From Microbacterium dauci (lineage in GTDB: Bacteria; Actinomycetota; Actinomycetes; Actinomycetales; Microbacteriaceae): 64,000 bases of DNA. The stretch spans positions 124,001 through 188,000 of the forward strand of contig NZ_JASJND010000004.1 in assembly GCF_030065535.1 (NCBI RefSeq), given 5' to 3'. The notes under the pieces were generated by a model that was not told the origin of the DNA, made no database searches, and worked only from the letters and a program-made list of their open reading frames with translations. Below, piece by piece: positions 15,821 to 24,078 of the stretch; position 1 is the first letter of the stretch; each line of letters opens with the position of its first letter. Made by a program: the position numbers and the translations under genes.

Positions 15821-16726
15821 ATGACCGCCGATCCCACCGGAGCCCGCTACCGCCTCGCCGAAGGCAACGTCACCGCGGAGGTCTCGCAGGTCGGCGCGGC
15901 GCTGCGCGCGCTGACCGTCGGCGGAGTCGACCTGGTGCCCCGCTACCCCGACGACGCCGTGACGCCCGCAGCATCCGGGATCGTCCTCGTTCCGTGGCCG
16001 AACCGCATCCGCGACGGCAAGTGGAGCGACGACGGCGAGGAACGCCAGCTCGCGATCACCGAGCCGAAGTTCGGCAACGCGTCGCACGGGCTGCTGCGGT
16101 TCACCCCGTATCGGCTCGTCGAGCAGGGAACGGATGCCGTGACACTGGCGGCCGACGTCGTGCCGCAGACCGGCTACCCGTACCACCTCGACACCCGCGT
16201 GACCTATCGGCTGACCGCCGACGGCATCCATGTCACGCACACGATCGTCAACGTCGGGGCGGGACACGCGCCGGTCGCGCTCGGCACGCACCCGTACTTC
16301 CAGATCGGCGACGTCGACACCGCCGACCTCTCGCTGCAAGCTGCCGCCGAGACGTGGTTCCGCCTCGACGACCAGAACATCCCGATCGCCGAGGAACCCG
16401 TCGACGCCCAGCGCGACCTGCACGAACTCCGCCGAGTGGGCGGCCTGTCGCTCGACGGCGCGTTCGCCGGATTGCCGAGGGATGCCGCGGGCCACGCGAC
16501 CGCAGCGCTGGTCGCGCCGGACGGTCGACGCCTGACGGTCTGGCTCGGCGACGGGTTCGACTATCTGCAGCTGTTCATCACCGACCGCTACCCGGGGCAC
16601 GACGTCGCCGTCGCGATCGAGCCGATGACCGCTCCCGCGAACGCGTTCAACACCGGGCAGGGTCTGCGCCGGCTCGCCCCGGGCGAGCGCTGGGACCTCG
16701 AGTGGGGCGTGCGGTTCGAGCGCTGA
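15821..16726 (+). CDS. Aldose 1-epimerase (mutarotase) family protein
   Basis: 301 residues of a galactose-mutarotase-like beta-sandwich. Key positions seen: WPNRIRDGKW (substrate Arg), GTHPYFQIG (catalytic acid His) and IEPMTAPANAFNTG (catalytic base Glu). The reaction interconverts alpha and beta anomers of free sugars. The N-terminus SQVGAALRALTVGG is typical of the actinobacterial subgroup. The ATG at 15821 is six bases after a -10 box. It is a single gene: the next one has its own promoter, so there is no sugar operon to suggest a specific sugar. Confidence 0.9.
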   Translation: MTADPTGARYRLAEGNVTAEVSQVGAALRALTVGGVDLVPRYPDDAVTPAASGIVLVPWPNRIRDGKWSDDGEERQLAITEPKFGNASHGLLRFTPYRLVEQGTDAVTLAADVVPQTGYPYHLDTRVTYRLTADGIHVTHTIVNVGAGHAPVALGTHPYFQIGDVDTADLSLQAAAETWFRLDDQNIPIAEEPVDAQRDLHELRRVGGLSLDGAFAGLPRDAAGHATAALVAPDGRRLTVWLGDGFDYLQLFITDRYPGHDVAVAIEPMTAPANAFNTGQGLRRLAPGERWDLEWGVRFER

Positions 16727-16765
16727 CGCTCATCTGACCGTGACCGCCGTGACACACCGGCGGCG

Positions 16766-16771
16766 CACAAT
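16766..16771 (+). promoter_or_regulatory. -10 box of a leaderless gene (CACAAT, 7 nt before ATG 16779)
   Basis: CACAAT precedes the ATG by seven bases without a ribosome-binding site. It is the weakest match in the leaderless set. Confidence 0.45.
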
Positions 16772-16778
16772 GGTCTGC

Positions 16779-17357
16779 ATGGCCGATCCCATCACCGTCG
16801 CGATCGAGCGACGCATCGATCCGGCCCGCACCGCAGAGGCCACGAGCTGGATGCAGGCGGGCACCGACCTCGCGACGACCTTCCCGGGCTTCCTCGGCTC
16901 CGGCTGGGTGCGCGCCGGCGAGGAGAGCGACCTCTGGTACATGCTCTACCGCTTCCGCGACATCGCGACGCTCGAATCGTGGGAACAGTCGTCGGCGCGC
17001 GACTGGTGGCTGCAGTCGGGTCAGGCGTTCGCCCGCGAGGAGCGCGTCGAGCGCCGCACCGGCATCGAGGGGTGGTTCGACGCTCAGGGCGGCGCACTCT
17101 TCGAGCCGCGGGTCGCGACCGGCCCCGTGCCCACGCCGCCATCTGCGCCTCCCCGTTGGAAGCAGGCGGTCGCCATCTGGCTCGGCTTCTTCCCGACCAA
17201 TGCGCTCGGCACCTGGCTGCTCGGCATGATCCCGGGGTTCGCCGAGATCCACCTCGTCGCGCGCATCGCGATCAGCACGGCGATCTTCACGCCGATCATG
17301 GTGTTCTTCGTGCTGCCCTGGGTCACGCGGATACTGCGCCCCTGGCTCCACCGCTGA
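16779..17357 (+). CDS. Antibiotic-biosynthesis-monooxygenase-like (ABM) domain with two C-terminal membrane helices
   Basis: 192 residues. The first 100 form an alpha/beta ABM fold typical of YgiN-like proteins (TVAIERRIDPARTAEATSWM, YMLYRFRDIATLESWEQS). The rest contains two membrane helices (about 132-152 and 160-185), giving a membrane-bound ABM protein. This layout is known from actinobacteria and proteobacteria, but no activity is assigned. ATG 16779 is preferred over the upstream in-frame ATG because of the -10 box placement. Its stop is 3 bp from the end of the convergent RND gene. Confidence 0.75.
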   Translation: MADPITVAIERRIDPARTAEATSWMQAGTDLATTFPGFLGSGWVRAGEESDLWYMLYRFRDIATLESWEQSSARDWWLQSGQAFAREERVERRTGIEGWFDAQGGALFEPRVATGPVPTPPSAPPRWKQAVAIWLGFFPTNALGTWLLGMIPGFAEIHLVARIAISTAIFTPIMVFFVLPWVTRILRPWLHR

Positions 17358-17360
17358 CCG

Positions 17361-20300
17361 TCAGCGCTGCTCGGGCTCGTCGCCCTCTTCGGGCGCAGCG
17401 CGCTCCTCGAGCTCATCGCCATCCACGGACGCTTCGACGGCCTCAGGTTCGTCACCCTCCGCGACCTCGACCTCGGGCTCCGACTCCGGCGCCTCAACTG
17501 CGGGGATCTCGACGTCCGGCGACTCCTCGATGACCGGATCGAGCGCGACCGGCTCGGCCGCGGCATCCGCCGGCACACTATCGACCTCAGCGGCATCCAC
17601 CACAGCGGCATCCACCACTGCGTCGTCGACAGCGGGGATCTCGACGTCCGGCGACTCCTCGATGAGGACCGTCATGTCGACGGTGGCAGGCCCGGTGACA
17701 GCAGTCGCGGCAGCGAGCGCGCGGAGCTCCCGCCGCGATTGCGGAGCTGCAGCAGCCGCAGCCATCTCCGGCAGCGCCGGCTCGCCGCGCTTGACGCGAC
17801 GACGCTCCTTGGCGCCCTCGACGAGGTTGTAGAGCGCCGGCAGTACCAGCAGCGTGAGCACGGTCGACGACACCAGACCGCCGATGACGACGATCGCGAG
17901 CGGCTGCGAGATGAACCCGCCGTGGCCGGTGATACCGAGCGCCATCGGCGTCAGCGCGAAGATCGTCGCGAGCGCCGTCATGAGGATCGGCCGCAGTCGT
18001 CGCGCACCACCGGCGATGACCGCCTCGGGCGTCGTGAGCCGCTTCTCGCGGTACTGGTTGACGAGGTCGATGAGCACGATCGCGTTGGTCACGACGATGC
18101 CGACGAGCATGAGCACGCCGATGAGCGATGCCACACCGAGCGGCACGCCCGACACGATCTGCAGCAGGATCGCACCGGTCGCCGCGAACGGCACCGAGAC
18201 GAGCAGCAGCAGCGGCTGCCGCAGCGACTTGAAGGTCGCGACCATCACGATGTAGACGATGAGGATCGCGGCGAGGATCGCGAGTCCGAGCTGGAGGAAC
18301 GCGTCCTGCTGCTGCGTGACGACACCGCCGACCTCGGCGTTCGCGCCGTCGGGCAGGTCGAGCGCGGCGAGCGCCTCGGTGACGGTGGCGGATGCCGCGG
18401 TGAGATCGTCCGACGCCGGGGTGACCGTGACCGCCGCGGTGCGCTGCCCGCGCTCGGTGGTGATCGACGACGGCCCCTGGGACTCCTCGATGGTCGCGAG
18501 CTCGTCGAGACGGACGAGGCCCGTCGCCGAGGCGATTTCGAGCGACCGCAGCTCGTCGATGGTCTGCGGGATCTCAGCAGCCTGCAGGTACACCGTGAGC
18601 GAGGCGTCGTCGATCTCGACGGTGCCGACTTGGCGCGGCTGCATCGTGTTCGACACGAGCCCGCCGACCGCAACTTCGGAGAGACCGCGGGCCGCCGCTT
18701 CGGAGCGATCCACGGCCACGGCGACGTAGGGCAGCGACGCCGACAGGTTCGACGTGACCTGGTCGATGCCGTCGCGCCCCTCGAGTTCGGCGACGACCTC
18801 GTCGGTGGCATCCTGCAGCACACCCGCGTCGGGGGCGGTGACGTCCACCTCGATGTCGCTCGACCCGAATCCGCCCTGGGCGGCGGCGATCGCGATCTCG
18901 CCGACACCGTCGAGATCGGCGACGGCCTCTTGCACATCGGTGCGGATCTGCTCCTGGTCGGCGGAGGCGTCGGTGGTGATCGAGTACGTGATGCCCGAGC
19001 CGCCACCGGCGAACGCGTCACGCAGCTCGGACCCGCTCGACCCGATCGAGGTCTGCACCGTCTCGATCCCGTCGACGGCGAGCAGCGCCTCCTCCACGCG
19101 CGCGGCGGCTTCGTCCTGCGCGTCGAGACTCGCGGTGTCGCCGACGTTCTGCGTGACGGTGAGCGTGTTCTGCCCCGAGTCGCCGAGGAAGTTCGTCTTC
19201 ATCAGGGGCACGGCGGCGAGGGTGCCGCCGAGCACGAGCACAGCGAGGATGATCGTGACGCCCGAGTGGCGGAGCGTCCACCGCAGCACCGGGATGTACG
19301 CCCGCTGCATCCGGGACGGCGGCGCAGCAGGGTCTTCGGGGTCGATGGCGCGGCCGTGCTCGTCGAGCACCGGCTTTCCGGGCCGGAGGAACCAGTACGC
19401 GAGGACCGGGACGATGGTCAGCGAGACGAACAGCGACGCGAGCATCGCGATCGTGACGGTGAGCGCGAAGGGTCGGAACAGCTCGCCGGTGAGGTCACCG
19501 ACGAACGCGATCGGCAGGAACACGGCGACGGTCGTGAGCGTCGAGGCGGTGATCGCCGCCGCGACCTCGCGGACGGCGAGCAGGATCGACGCGAGCTTGT
19601 CAGCGGTGCCGACGTAATGCCGCTTGATGTTCTCGATGACGACGATCGAGTCGTCGACGACGCGGCCGATCGCGATCGTGAGCGCGCCGAGCGTGAGGAT
19701 GTTGAGCGAGTACCCGAAGGCCTGGATGCCGACGAATGTGATGAGCACGCTCGTCGGGATCGAGATCGCGGTGACGAGCGTCGAGCGCACCGACAGCAGG
19801 AACACGAGGATCACGATCACCGCGAACGCGAGGCCGAGGAGACCCTCCTGCGCGAGCGCCTCGATCGACTGCTCGATGTAGGGCGCCTGATCGAAGACGA
19901 TCGTGAACTCGGCGTCGCCGCCGATGGCCTCCTGCAGCTGGGGCAGCGCGTCGATGACGGCGTGCGAGACATCGACGGTGTTCGCTGCGGGCAGCTTGGT
20001 GATCGAGACGGTGAGGGCGGGTTCGCCGTCGACGCGCGAGATCGACGAGACGGGGTCTTGGTCGAGGGTGACCTCGGCGACGTCGCCGACGGTGACCTCG
20101 CCGCCGGCGAGTTGCTCGGCCGACGAGGGGACGAGCGGCAGCGCTGTGATCTCGTCGATGGATGCCAGCTTCGTGCCGGTCTGCACGGTGAGGGTCTCGT
20201 CGCCCTCGTCGACGGTGCCGCCGGGGAACAGCACGCCGTTCTGGTCGAGGGCGTCGGTGATGGCGGCCTGCGTGTACCCGGCCTCGGCGAGCGCCGCCTG

Positions 20301-20864
20301 GTCGGGGACGATCGTGACGCGCGCCGTCTGACCGCCGATGATCTGCGCGGCGGCCACGCCGTCGAGGTCTTCGATGTCGGGCACGACGCTGTTCTCGAGG
20401 CGCGCCTGCACGGCGTCGGCGTCGTCGTAACCGGTCAGCGCGACAGCGATGACCGGCAGGTCGTCGGTGGAGAAGGCGAGCACGCTCGTGTCGATGCCGT
20501 CGGGCAGCGAGTCGTCGATGCGGTTGATCGCCTGGAGGATCTTCTGCTCGGCCGTCGCGAGGTTCGTCCCGTAGGCGAACGATGCCTGAATGATCGACGC
20601 GTTCGTCGTGCTCGTCGCGCTCGTCGATTCGAGGTCGGGAACGGCCTGGATCGCCTGTTCGATCGGCGTCGAGACGTCGTTGTTCACGACGTCTGGCGAG
20701 GCGCCCGGGTACGTCGTGAGGATCGACAGCTGCGGCAGCTCGATCGGCGGGATGAGCTCCTGCTTGAGGTTCGTCAGCGCGAGGCCGCCGAAGATCGCGG
20801 CCACGATCGTGATCAGCGCGATGAGCGCCCGGTTCTTGAGACTCAGGACGGCGAGATTCGACAC
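17361..20864 (-). CDS. RND-superfamily efflux transporter (HAE/AcrB-like) with acidic C-terminal tail
   Basis: 1167 residues. Two halves, each with one membrane helix, a large extracytoplasmic loop and five more helices. The proton-relay motif GRVVDDSIVVIEN lies near residue 400 (equivalent to Asp407/Asp408 of AcrB). The protein keeps AcrB-like porter loops although the organism has no outer membrane, and no membrane-fusion partner is encoded nearby. The last 110 residues are acidic and carry the unit IEESPDVEIPAV twice, encoded by an exact 33-bp repeat. GTG 20864 has GAGAAGG six bases upstream; the reading frame stays open further upstream but shows no homology-like sequence. Substrate unknown; a drug, lipid or peptide is likely. 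Confidence 0.9.
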   Translation of the reverse strand: MSNLAVLSLKNRALIALITIVAAIFGGLALTNLKQELIPPIELPQLSILTTYPGASPDVVNNDVSTPIEQAIQAVPDLESTSATSTTNASIIQASFAYGTNLATAEQKILQAINRIDDSLPDGIDTSVLAFSTDDLPVIAVALTGYDDADAVQARLENSVVPDIEDLDGVAAAQIIGGQTARVTIVPDQAALAEAGYTQAAITDALDQNGVLFPGGTVDEGDETLTVQTGTKLASIDEITALPLVPSSAEQLAGGEVTVGDVAEVTLDQDPVSSISRVDGEPALTVSITKLPAANTVDVSHAVIDALPQLQEAIGGDAEFTIVFDQAPYIEQSIEALAQEGLLGLAFAVIVILVFLLSVRSTLVTAISIPTSVLITFVGIQAFGYSLNILTLGALTIAIGRVVDDSIVVIENIKRHYVGTADKLASILLAVREVAAAITASTLTTVAVFLPIAFVGDLTGELFRPFALTVTIAMLASLFVSLTIVPVLAYWFLRPGKPVLDEHGRAIDPEDPAAPPSRMQRAYIPVLRWTLRHSGVTIILAVLVLGGTLAAVPLMKTNFLGDSGQNTLTVTQNVGDTASLDAQDEAAARVEEALLAVDGIETVQTSIGSSGSELRDAFAGGGSGITYSITTDASADQEQIRTDVQEAVADLDGVGEIAIAAAQGGFGSSDIEVDVTAPDAGVLQDATDEVVAELEGRDGIDQVTSNLSASLPYVAVAVDRSEAAARGLSEVAVGGLVSNTMQPRQVGTVEIDDASLTVYLQAAEIPQTIDELRSLEIASATGLVRLDELATIEESQGPSSITTERGQRTAAVTVTPASDDLTAASATVTEALAALDLPDGANAEVGGVVTQQQDAFLQLGLAILAAILIVYIVMVATFKSLRQPLLLLVSVPFAATGAILLQIVSGVPLGVASLIGVLMLVGIVVTNAIVLIDLVNQYREKRLTTPEAVIAGGARRLRPILMTALATIFALTPMALGITGHGGFISQPLAIVVIGGLVSSTVLTLLVLPALYNLVEGAKERRRVKRGEPALPEMAAAAAAPQSRRELRALAAATAVTGPATVDMTVLIEESPDVEIPAVDDAVVDAAVVDAAEVDSVPADAAAEPVALDPVIEESPDVEIPAVEAPESEPEVEVAEGDEPEAVEASVDGDELEERAAPEEGDEPEQR
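17501..17533. repeat. 33-bp exact direct repeat, copy 1 (in RND tail)
   Basis: Identical to 17633-17665, 132 bp (44 codons) away and in frame. It encodes the duplicated acidic motif IEESPDVEIPA. Exact identity suggests a recent duplication. Confidence 0.9.
17633..17665. repeat. 33-bp exact direct repeat, copy 2 (in RND tail)
   Basis: Identical to 17501-17533. The spacing is a multiple of three, so loss or gain by slippage would keep the reading frame. Confidence 0.9.
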
Positions 20865-20974
20865 GAGGGGCCTTCTCTTCGAGGCGGAGACGTCCCCTCC
20901 CCGGGGGACCCCTTCAGTTTCCCATGCGTCCGCTTTCGTTTGGCTGAAGGGTGGATCGCTGCGTGGATGCCGCG

Positions 20975-21340
20975 TCAACCGGCGAACACCCCGCCGAGCA
21001 TGAGTCCCGCTGCCGCCGCCACGGCGCAGGCGGCGAACGTGCCGAGGAGGTTCCCCCAGGCGAGGTCGCGCCGGCCGCGCCGCGCGAAGCGGGCACTGTC
21101 GACCGCGACGGTGCTGAAGGTCGTGAACCCGCCGAGCAGACCGACGCCGAGGATCGTGACCCACGTGGCATCCACCAGCAGGTCGAAACCGACGACGAGA
21201 CCGAGGCCGAACGATCCGACGATGTTCACGATAAGGATGCCGAACGGGAACGCCCCGGGCCGGCGCGCGCCGATCGCGGTGTCGACGAGAAAGCGGAGCC
21301 CGGCGCCGACGCCGCCTGCGACGATGACGAGGGCGATCAT
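20975..21340 (-). CDS. crcB: Fluoride channel subunit FluC/CrcB (second gene of pair)
   Basis: 121 residues with four membrane helices. Family motifs: GAGLRFLVD near the N-terminus, VNIVGSFGLGLV (pore Asn), and GLLGGFTTFSTVAVD (Phe/Thr/Ser pore lining). Fluc channels export fluoride as dual-topology dimers. Gram-positive bacteria often have two adjacent genes whose products pair as a heterodimer, which fits the 4-nt overlap with the gene at 21337-21738. Confidence 0.92.
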   Translation of the reverse strand: MIALVIVAGGVGAGLRFLVDTAIGARRPGAFPFGILIVNIVGSFGLGLVVGFDLLVDATWVTILGVGLLGGFTTFSTVAVDSARFARRGRRDLAWGNLLGTFAACAVAAAAGLMLGGVFAG

Positions 21341-21738
21341 GCGTCGACCTCGTCACGGGTGCCGAGCATGAGCCCGACGCCGGCCGCGAAGAAGCCGCCG
21401 AGCAGACTGACGCCGATGAGCAGCATCCCCACGACCGGGGCGTTGGTGAACGTCTCGAGGGCGTGGACGGCGAACGCGCTGTAGGTCGTGAAGCCGCCGA
21501 GGAAGCCGGTCCCGACGAGGAGCCGCAGTCCTCGGCGCCGCTCCCCCAGTGCGCCCGCCAGGAGTCCGAGCAGGAATGATCCGACGATGTTGATCGCCAT
21601 CGTCACGGCGGGCACCACCAGTGGATGCGCGCCGTCTCCGATGGGCAGCACGATTGCGGCGCGCACGGCGACGCCGCCGGCCCCGCCGATCATCACGATC
21701 AGCAGCGCCAGCCACCAGACCGGACGAGCGGATGCCAC
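21337..21738 (-). CDS. crcB: Fluoride channel subunit FluC/CrcB (first gene of pair)
   Basis: 133 residues, four helices. INIVGSFLLGLLAG and GFLGGFTTYSAFAVH match the same pore motifs, with Tyr-Ser-Ala where the partner has Phe-Ser-Thr. Starts at GTG 21738, six bases after a TAGCGT box, and overlaps the downstream partner (ATGA). An ATG at 21740 is in another frame. No crcB-motif fluoride riboswitch fits the short upstream region. Confidence 0.9.
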   Translation of the reverse strand: MASARPVWWLALLIVMIGGAGGVAVRAAIVLPIGDGAHPLVVPAVTMAINIVGSFLLGLLAGALGERRRGLRLLVGTGFLGGFTTYSAFAVHALETFTNAPVVGMLLIGVSLLGGFFAAGVGLMLGTRDEVDA

Positions 21739-21744
21739 ATCGTT

Positions 21745-21750
21745 ACGCTA
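21745..21750 (-). promoter_or_regulatory. -10 box of a leaderless operon (TAGCGT, 6 nt before GTG 21738)
   Basis: TAGCGT on the minus strand, a six-base gap, then GTG of the first fluoride channel gene. Confidence 0.6.
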
Positions 21751-21803
21751 TTGCCCGGAACCTTCGGTACCGCGGCACGGATCGCGGCGAGGACCGGATC
21801 CGG

Positions 21804-22766
21804 TCAGGTGAGGATCAGCTGCCGGATCGCGGACTCGGGCGAGATGCCGGTGTCGAGCACGATGCCGCGCCGGTACCGGTCGAACACCCTCGGGTCGATG
21901 TACGAGCTGCGGGCGACGGCCGGGGTGTTGCCGAGCGCTTCGGAGGTGGCCTTCACCGCGAGCACCTCGGCGCGCTTGCGGTCGCGTTTCGTGTCGACGA
22001 CGCCGATGCGGGCGAGCGCCTCGGCGGCGAGGATCGTGCCTCGCAGCGTGCGGAAGTCTTTGGCGGTGAACGACCCTCCGGTCATCGCACGGACGTACTC
22101 GTTGACGTCTTTGGCGGTCAGTGCGACCCGGCGCCTGCCCCGCAGGTAGGCGAGGAGCGGCGAGCTTGGTCGCCCGGCGGCGAGGAGCGTGATCGCGGCG
22201 GCGAGGTCTTCGTCGTCGATCTCCATCGTCTGCCGCTGGCCGCTCTTGCCGGGGAACCGCAGCGTGACAGTGCTCCCCTCGACCGTCGCGTTGCGCCGCG
22301 ACAGCGTCGTGAGCCCACGGCTGCCGTGCGTGACGAGGTAGCGCTCCGCTCCGACGCGCGGTGCGGCCTGGTCGAGCAGGCGGAAGGCGACCGCGAGCAC
22401 GCGCTCCCGGTCGATGTCCTCACGTCGGAGCGAAGTCGTCACCCGCCCGCGGGCACGGGGGAGCGCCTCGGCGAGCGCGAGGGCTCGCGCGTACTTGCCG
22501 CGATCACGACCGGCCGTCCACTGCGGGTGGTACATGTACTGCACGCGCCCGGCATCGTCGACACCCGTCGCCTGGATGTGGCCGTTGGCGAGTGTGCAGA
22601 TCCACACCTCCTGCCACGCCGGCGGGATGACGAGGGCACGCACGCGTTCAGCCTCGCGTTGCGGGAGCGGGACGCCGTCGGCATCCACGTATCGAAAGCC
22701 CGTCCCCGCACCGAGACGGCGGTAGCCGAGGTCCGTGCCGGGGCTGACGCGCTTGAGTCGTGGCAC
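21804..22766 (-). CDS. DNA topoisomerase IB (poxvirus-like)
   Basis: 320 residues. N-terminal TopoIB domain (GFRYVDADGVPL, VIPPAWQEVWICTLANGHIQATG, YMYHPQW), then the catalytic domain with TLRGTILAA and the active-site Tyr in ARSSYIDPRVFDRY (near residue 290). The upstream SFTAKDFRT supplies conserved Lys/Arg. It relaxes positive and negative supercoils by nicking one strand through a 3'-phosphotyrosine bond, and is an accessory enzyme in actinobacteria. GTG 22766 has AGGA about nine bases upstream. It stands alone. Confidence 0.93.
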   Translation of the reverse strand: MPRLKRVSPGTDLGYRRLGAGTGFRYVDADGVPLPQREAERVRALVIPPAWQEVWICTLANGHIQATGVDDAGRVQYMYHPQWTAGRDRGKYARALALAEALPRARGRVTTSLRREDIDRERVLAVAFRLLDQAAPRVGAERYLVTHGSRGLTTLSRRNATVEGSTVTLRFPGKSGQRQTMEIDDEDLAAAITLLAAGRPSSPLLAYLRGRRRVALTAKDVNEYVRAMTGGSFTAKDFRTLRGTILAAEALARIGVVDTKRDRKRAEVLAVKATSEALGNTPAVARSSYIDPRVFDRYRRGIVLDTGISPESAIRQLILT

Positions 22767-22953
22767 GGTGTCGGTCCTGCTTTCTGGTGCATACGGGCAT
22801 GGATCGGCCCGCGTCCGGTAACGCTATGGCACCGTGTCGGGCCGCTGTCAAGGGGATGCGAGACCCCCGGATGCCCCTGGTACCAATGACTCGGCACACA
22901 CCCGTGCCACACCCGCCGCACCTGGCGGATGCGGAGACGACAAGGAGCCTCCA

Positions 22954-23112
22954 ATGAACCTCGCACTCATCATCATCATCGTGATCGCCATCGTGCTCGC
23001 GATCGTCAGCGGCCTCGGAACCGGTCTGGAGTTCCTGCTCTGGGTCGCGATCATCGTCGGTGTCATCGCGCTCATCGCCTTCTTGATGCGAGTACTGCGC
23101 AAGAACACCTGA
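22954..23112 (+). CDS. Small hydrophobic membrane protein (52 aa)
   Basis: 52 residues: two short hydrophobic stretches rich in Ile/Val (about 4-22 and 26-46) and a basic tail RVLRKNT. AAGGAG (22942-22947) is six bases before the ATG. Similar one-gene small membrane proteins are common in Microbacterium, with no assigned function. A strong terminator hairpin follows 45 bp downstream, which supports a real transcription unit. Confidence 0.75.
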   Translation: MNLALIIIIVIAIVLAIVSGLGTGLEFLLWVAIIVGVIALIAFLMRVLRKNT

Positions 23113-23157
23113 GCTCCGGCACCCCCGCCGGCCGTGCTTCTCCCCCAAGAAGCGCGA

Positions 23158-23194
23158 CGAAGCCCCCTCCCGGTTTCCGGTCGAGGGGGCTTCG
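23158..23194. terminator. Strong bidirectional hairpin terminator
   Basis: CGAAGCCCCCTC (23158-23169) pairs perfectly with GAGGGGGCTTCG (23183-23194); the 13-nt loop can itself fold (CCGG-TTT-CCGG). It lies between the convergent small membrane gene and the MerR gene. Confidence 0.8.
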
Positions 23195-23203
23195 CCATGT
23201 GGT

Positions 23204-23950
23204 TCAGTCCGCGCCGAGGTGGCGCCGCAACGCTGCCCGCACGAACGCGGCACCCTGCTCACCGCCGTAATTCGCGGCGAAGCGAGGGTCCGCGACGTAC
23301 ATGTCCGCGAGGCCGAGGACGTATGCCTCAGTGTCCGCGGGCGTGCCCGGCACGCCGCTCAGCCAGGCAAGATGGCGATCGGCCAGCGCCTGCGCTTCGT
23401 CCGACTCGGGCGGGATGCCGCGGGCGGCGGCATCCGTCCAGTCGGTGGCGAGCTGCGCGGTCGTCGCCTGCCAAGCGGCCCGCTCCTCGTCGCTCATGCC
23501 ACGCCACCAGCGGTCGCCACTCGCGTACGCGTCGGCGCCCCAGCGGCGGGTGACCTCTTCTTCGTGGACGGTGTGGTCGAATCCGTCGAACATCTGCTCA
23601 GCCACGGGTGTCTCTCCTTTCTCGAGTGCGTCGATGGTCGATGCCACCGCCGCGATCTGTCGGCCGATGCGGCCCTGCTCCTCTCGGAGCCACGTCAGGT
23701 GGGCAGCGAGTGCGTCCTGCTCCCGCTGTCCTCGGGCGAGCACGTCGCCGATCTGCGGCAGCCCCAACCCCAACTCGCGCAAGAGCAGAATCCGCTGGAG
23801 TCGGACGAGGGATGCCGCGTCGTATGAGCGGTAACCGTTCGCGCCGCGCCCCGCGGCCGGCAGGAGTCCGACCGCGTCGTAGTGACGCAGCGTTCGACTC
23901 GTGGTGCCGGCGAGCTTCGCGAGCTGCTGGATCGACCATTCGGTGTGCAT
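23204..23950 (-). CDS. MerR-family regulator with TipAS drug-binding domain
   Basis: 248 residues. Winged-helix DNA-binding domain at the N-terminus (WSIQQLAKLAGTTSRTLRHYDAVGLL), a dimerisation coiled coil (about 75-115), and a C-terminal TipAS-like domain (MSDEERAAWQ, YVADPRFAANYGGEQGAAFVRAAL). TipA-type proteins sense thiopeptide and other drugs and activate promoters with over-long spacers. The gene's own promoter has the 19-bp spacer with a centred palindrome typical of MerR targets, so it should be autoregulated. ATG 23950 is seven bases after the -10 box (leaderless). The nearby target, if any other than itself, is unknown. Confidence 0.88.
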   Translation of the reverse strand: MHTEWSIQQLAKLAGTTSRTLRHYDAVGLLPAAGRGANGYRSYDAASLVRLQRILLLRELGLGLPQIGDVLARGQREQDALAAHLTWLREEQGRIGRQIAAVASTIDALEKGETPVAEQMFDGFDHTVHEEEVTRRWGADAYASGDRWWRGMSDEERAAWQATTAQLATDWTDAAARGIPPESDEAQALADRHLAWLSGVPGTPADTEAYVLGLADMYVADPRFAANYGGEQGAAFVRAALRRHLGAD

Positions 23951-23957
23951 GCGGATC

Positions 23958-23988
23958 AGCGTAGAAGTTGACGCGACGTCAAGGTCAA
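23958..23988 (-). promoter_or_regulatory. MerR-type promoter with 19-bp spacer and palindromic operator
   Basis: On the minus strand TTGACC (23983-23988) and TACGCT (23958-23963) are separated by 19 bases. The spacer contains the inverted repeat TTGACG-N3-CGTCAA (23968-23982). This is the classic MerR-activated architecture, placed in front of a MerR gene. Confidence 0.8.
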
Positions 23989-24007
23989 GCGCTGAACCCT
24001 TCCAACT

Positions 24008-24050
24008 CGAGATATATCGTGTTATCGTCCTTCCAACGCGATATATCTCG
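24008..24050. promoter_or_regulatory. Paired GATATATC operators before the DUF4097-PadR genes
   Basis: CGAGATATATCG (24008-24019) and CGATATATCTCG (24039-24050) form a perfect 12-bp inverted repeat. Each contains the palindrome GATATATC and each is preceded by CCTTCCAAC. The downstream PadR regulator (24950) is the likely ligand; autoregulation is inferred. Confidence 0.65.
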
Positions 24051-24078
24051 AATCGCCCCGCATCCCCCAGGAGACGAC

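Noticed and set aside
17739..21371. A 1210-codon open frame on the plus strand opposite the RND gene
   Set aside because: It is an antisense shadow caused by GC-rich third positions; its translation is Arg/Asp/Glu-rich without domain features, while the minus strand encodes a clear RND transporter.
21739..21803. Fluoride (crcB) riboswitch before the FluC pair
   Set aside because: The 65-bp gap lacks the conserved motif, and the -10 box lies six bases before the start codon.
24001..24060. AT-rich segment as a replication origin or DnaA box cluster
   Set aside because: The pattern is one inverted repeat of GATATATC in a divergent regulator promoter, with no TTATCCACA boxes.
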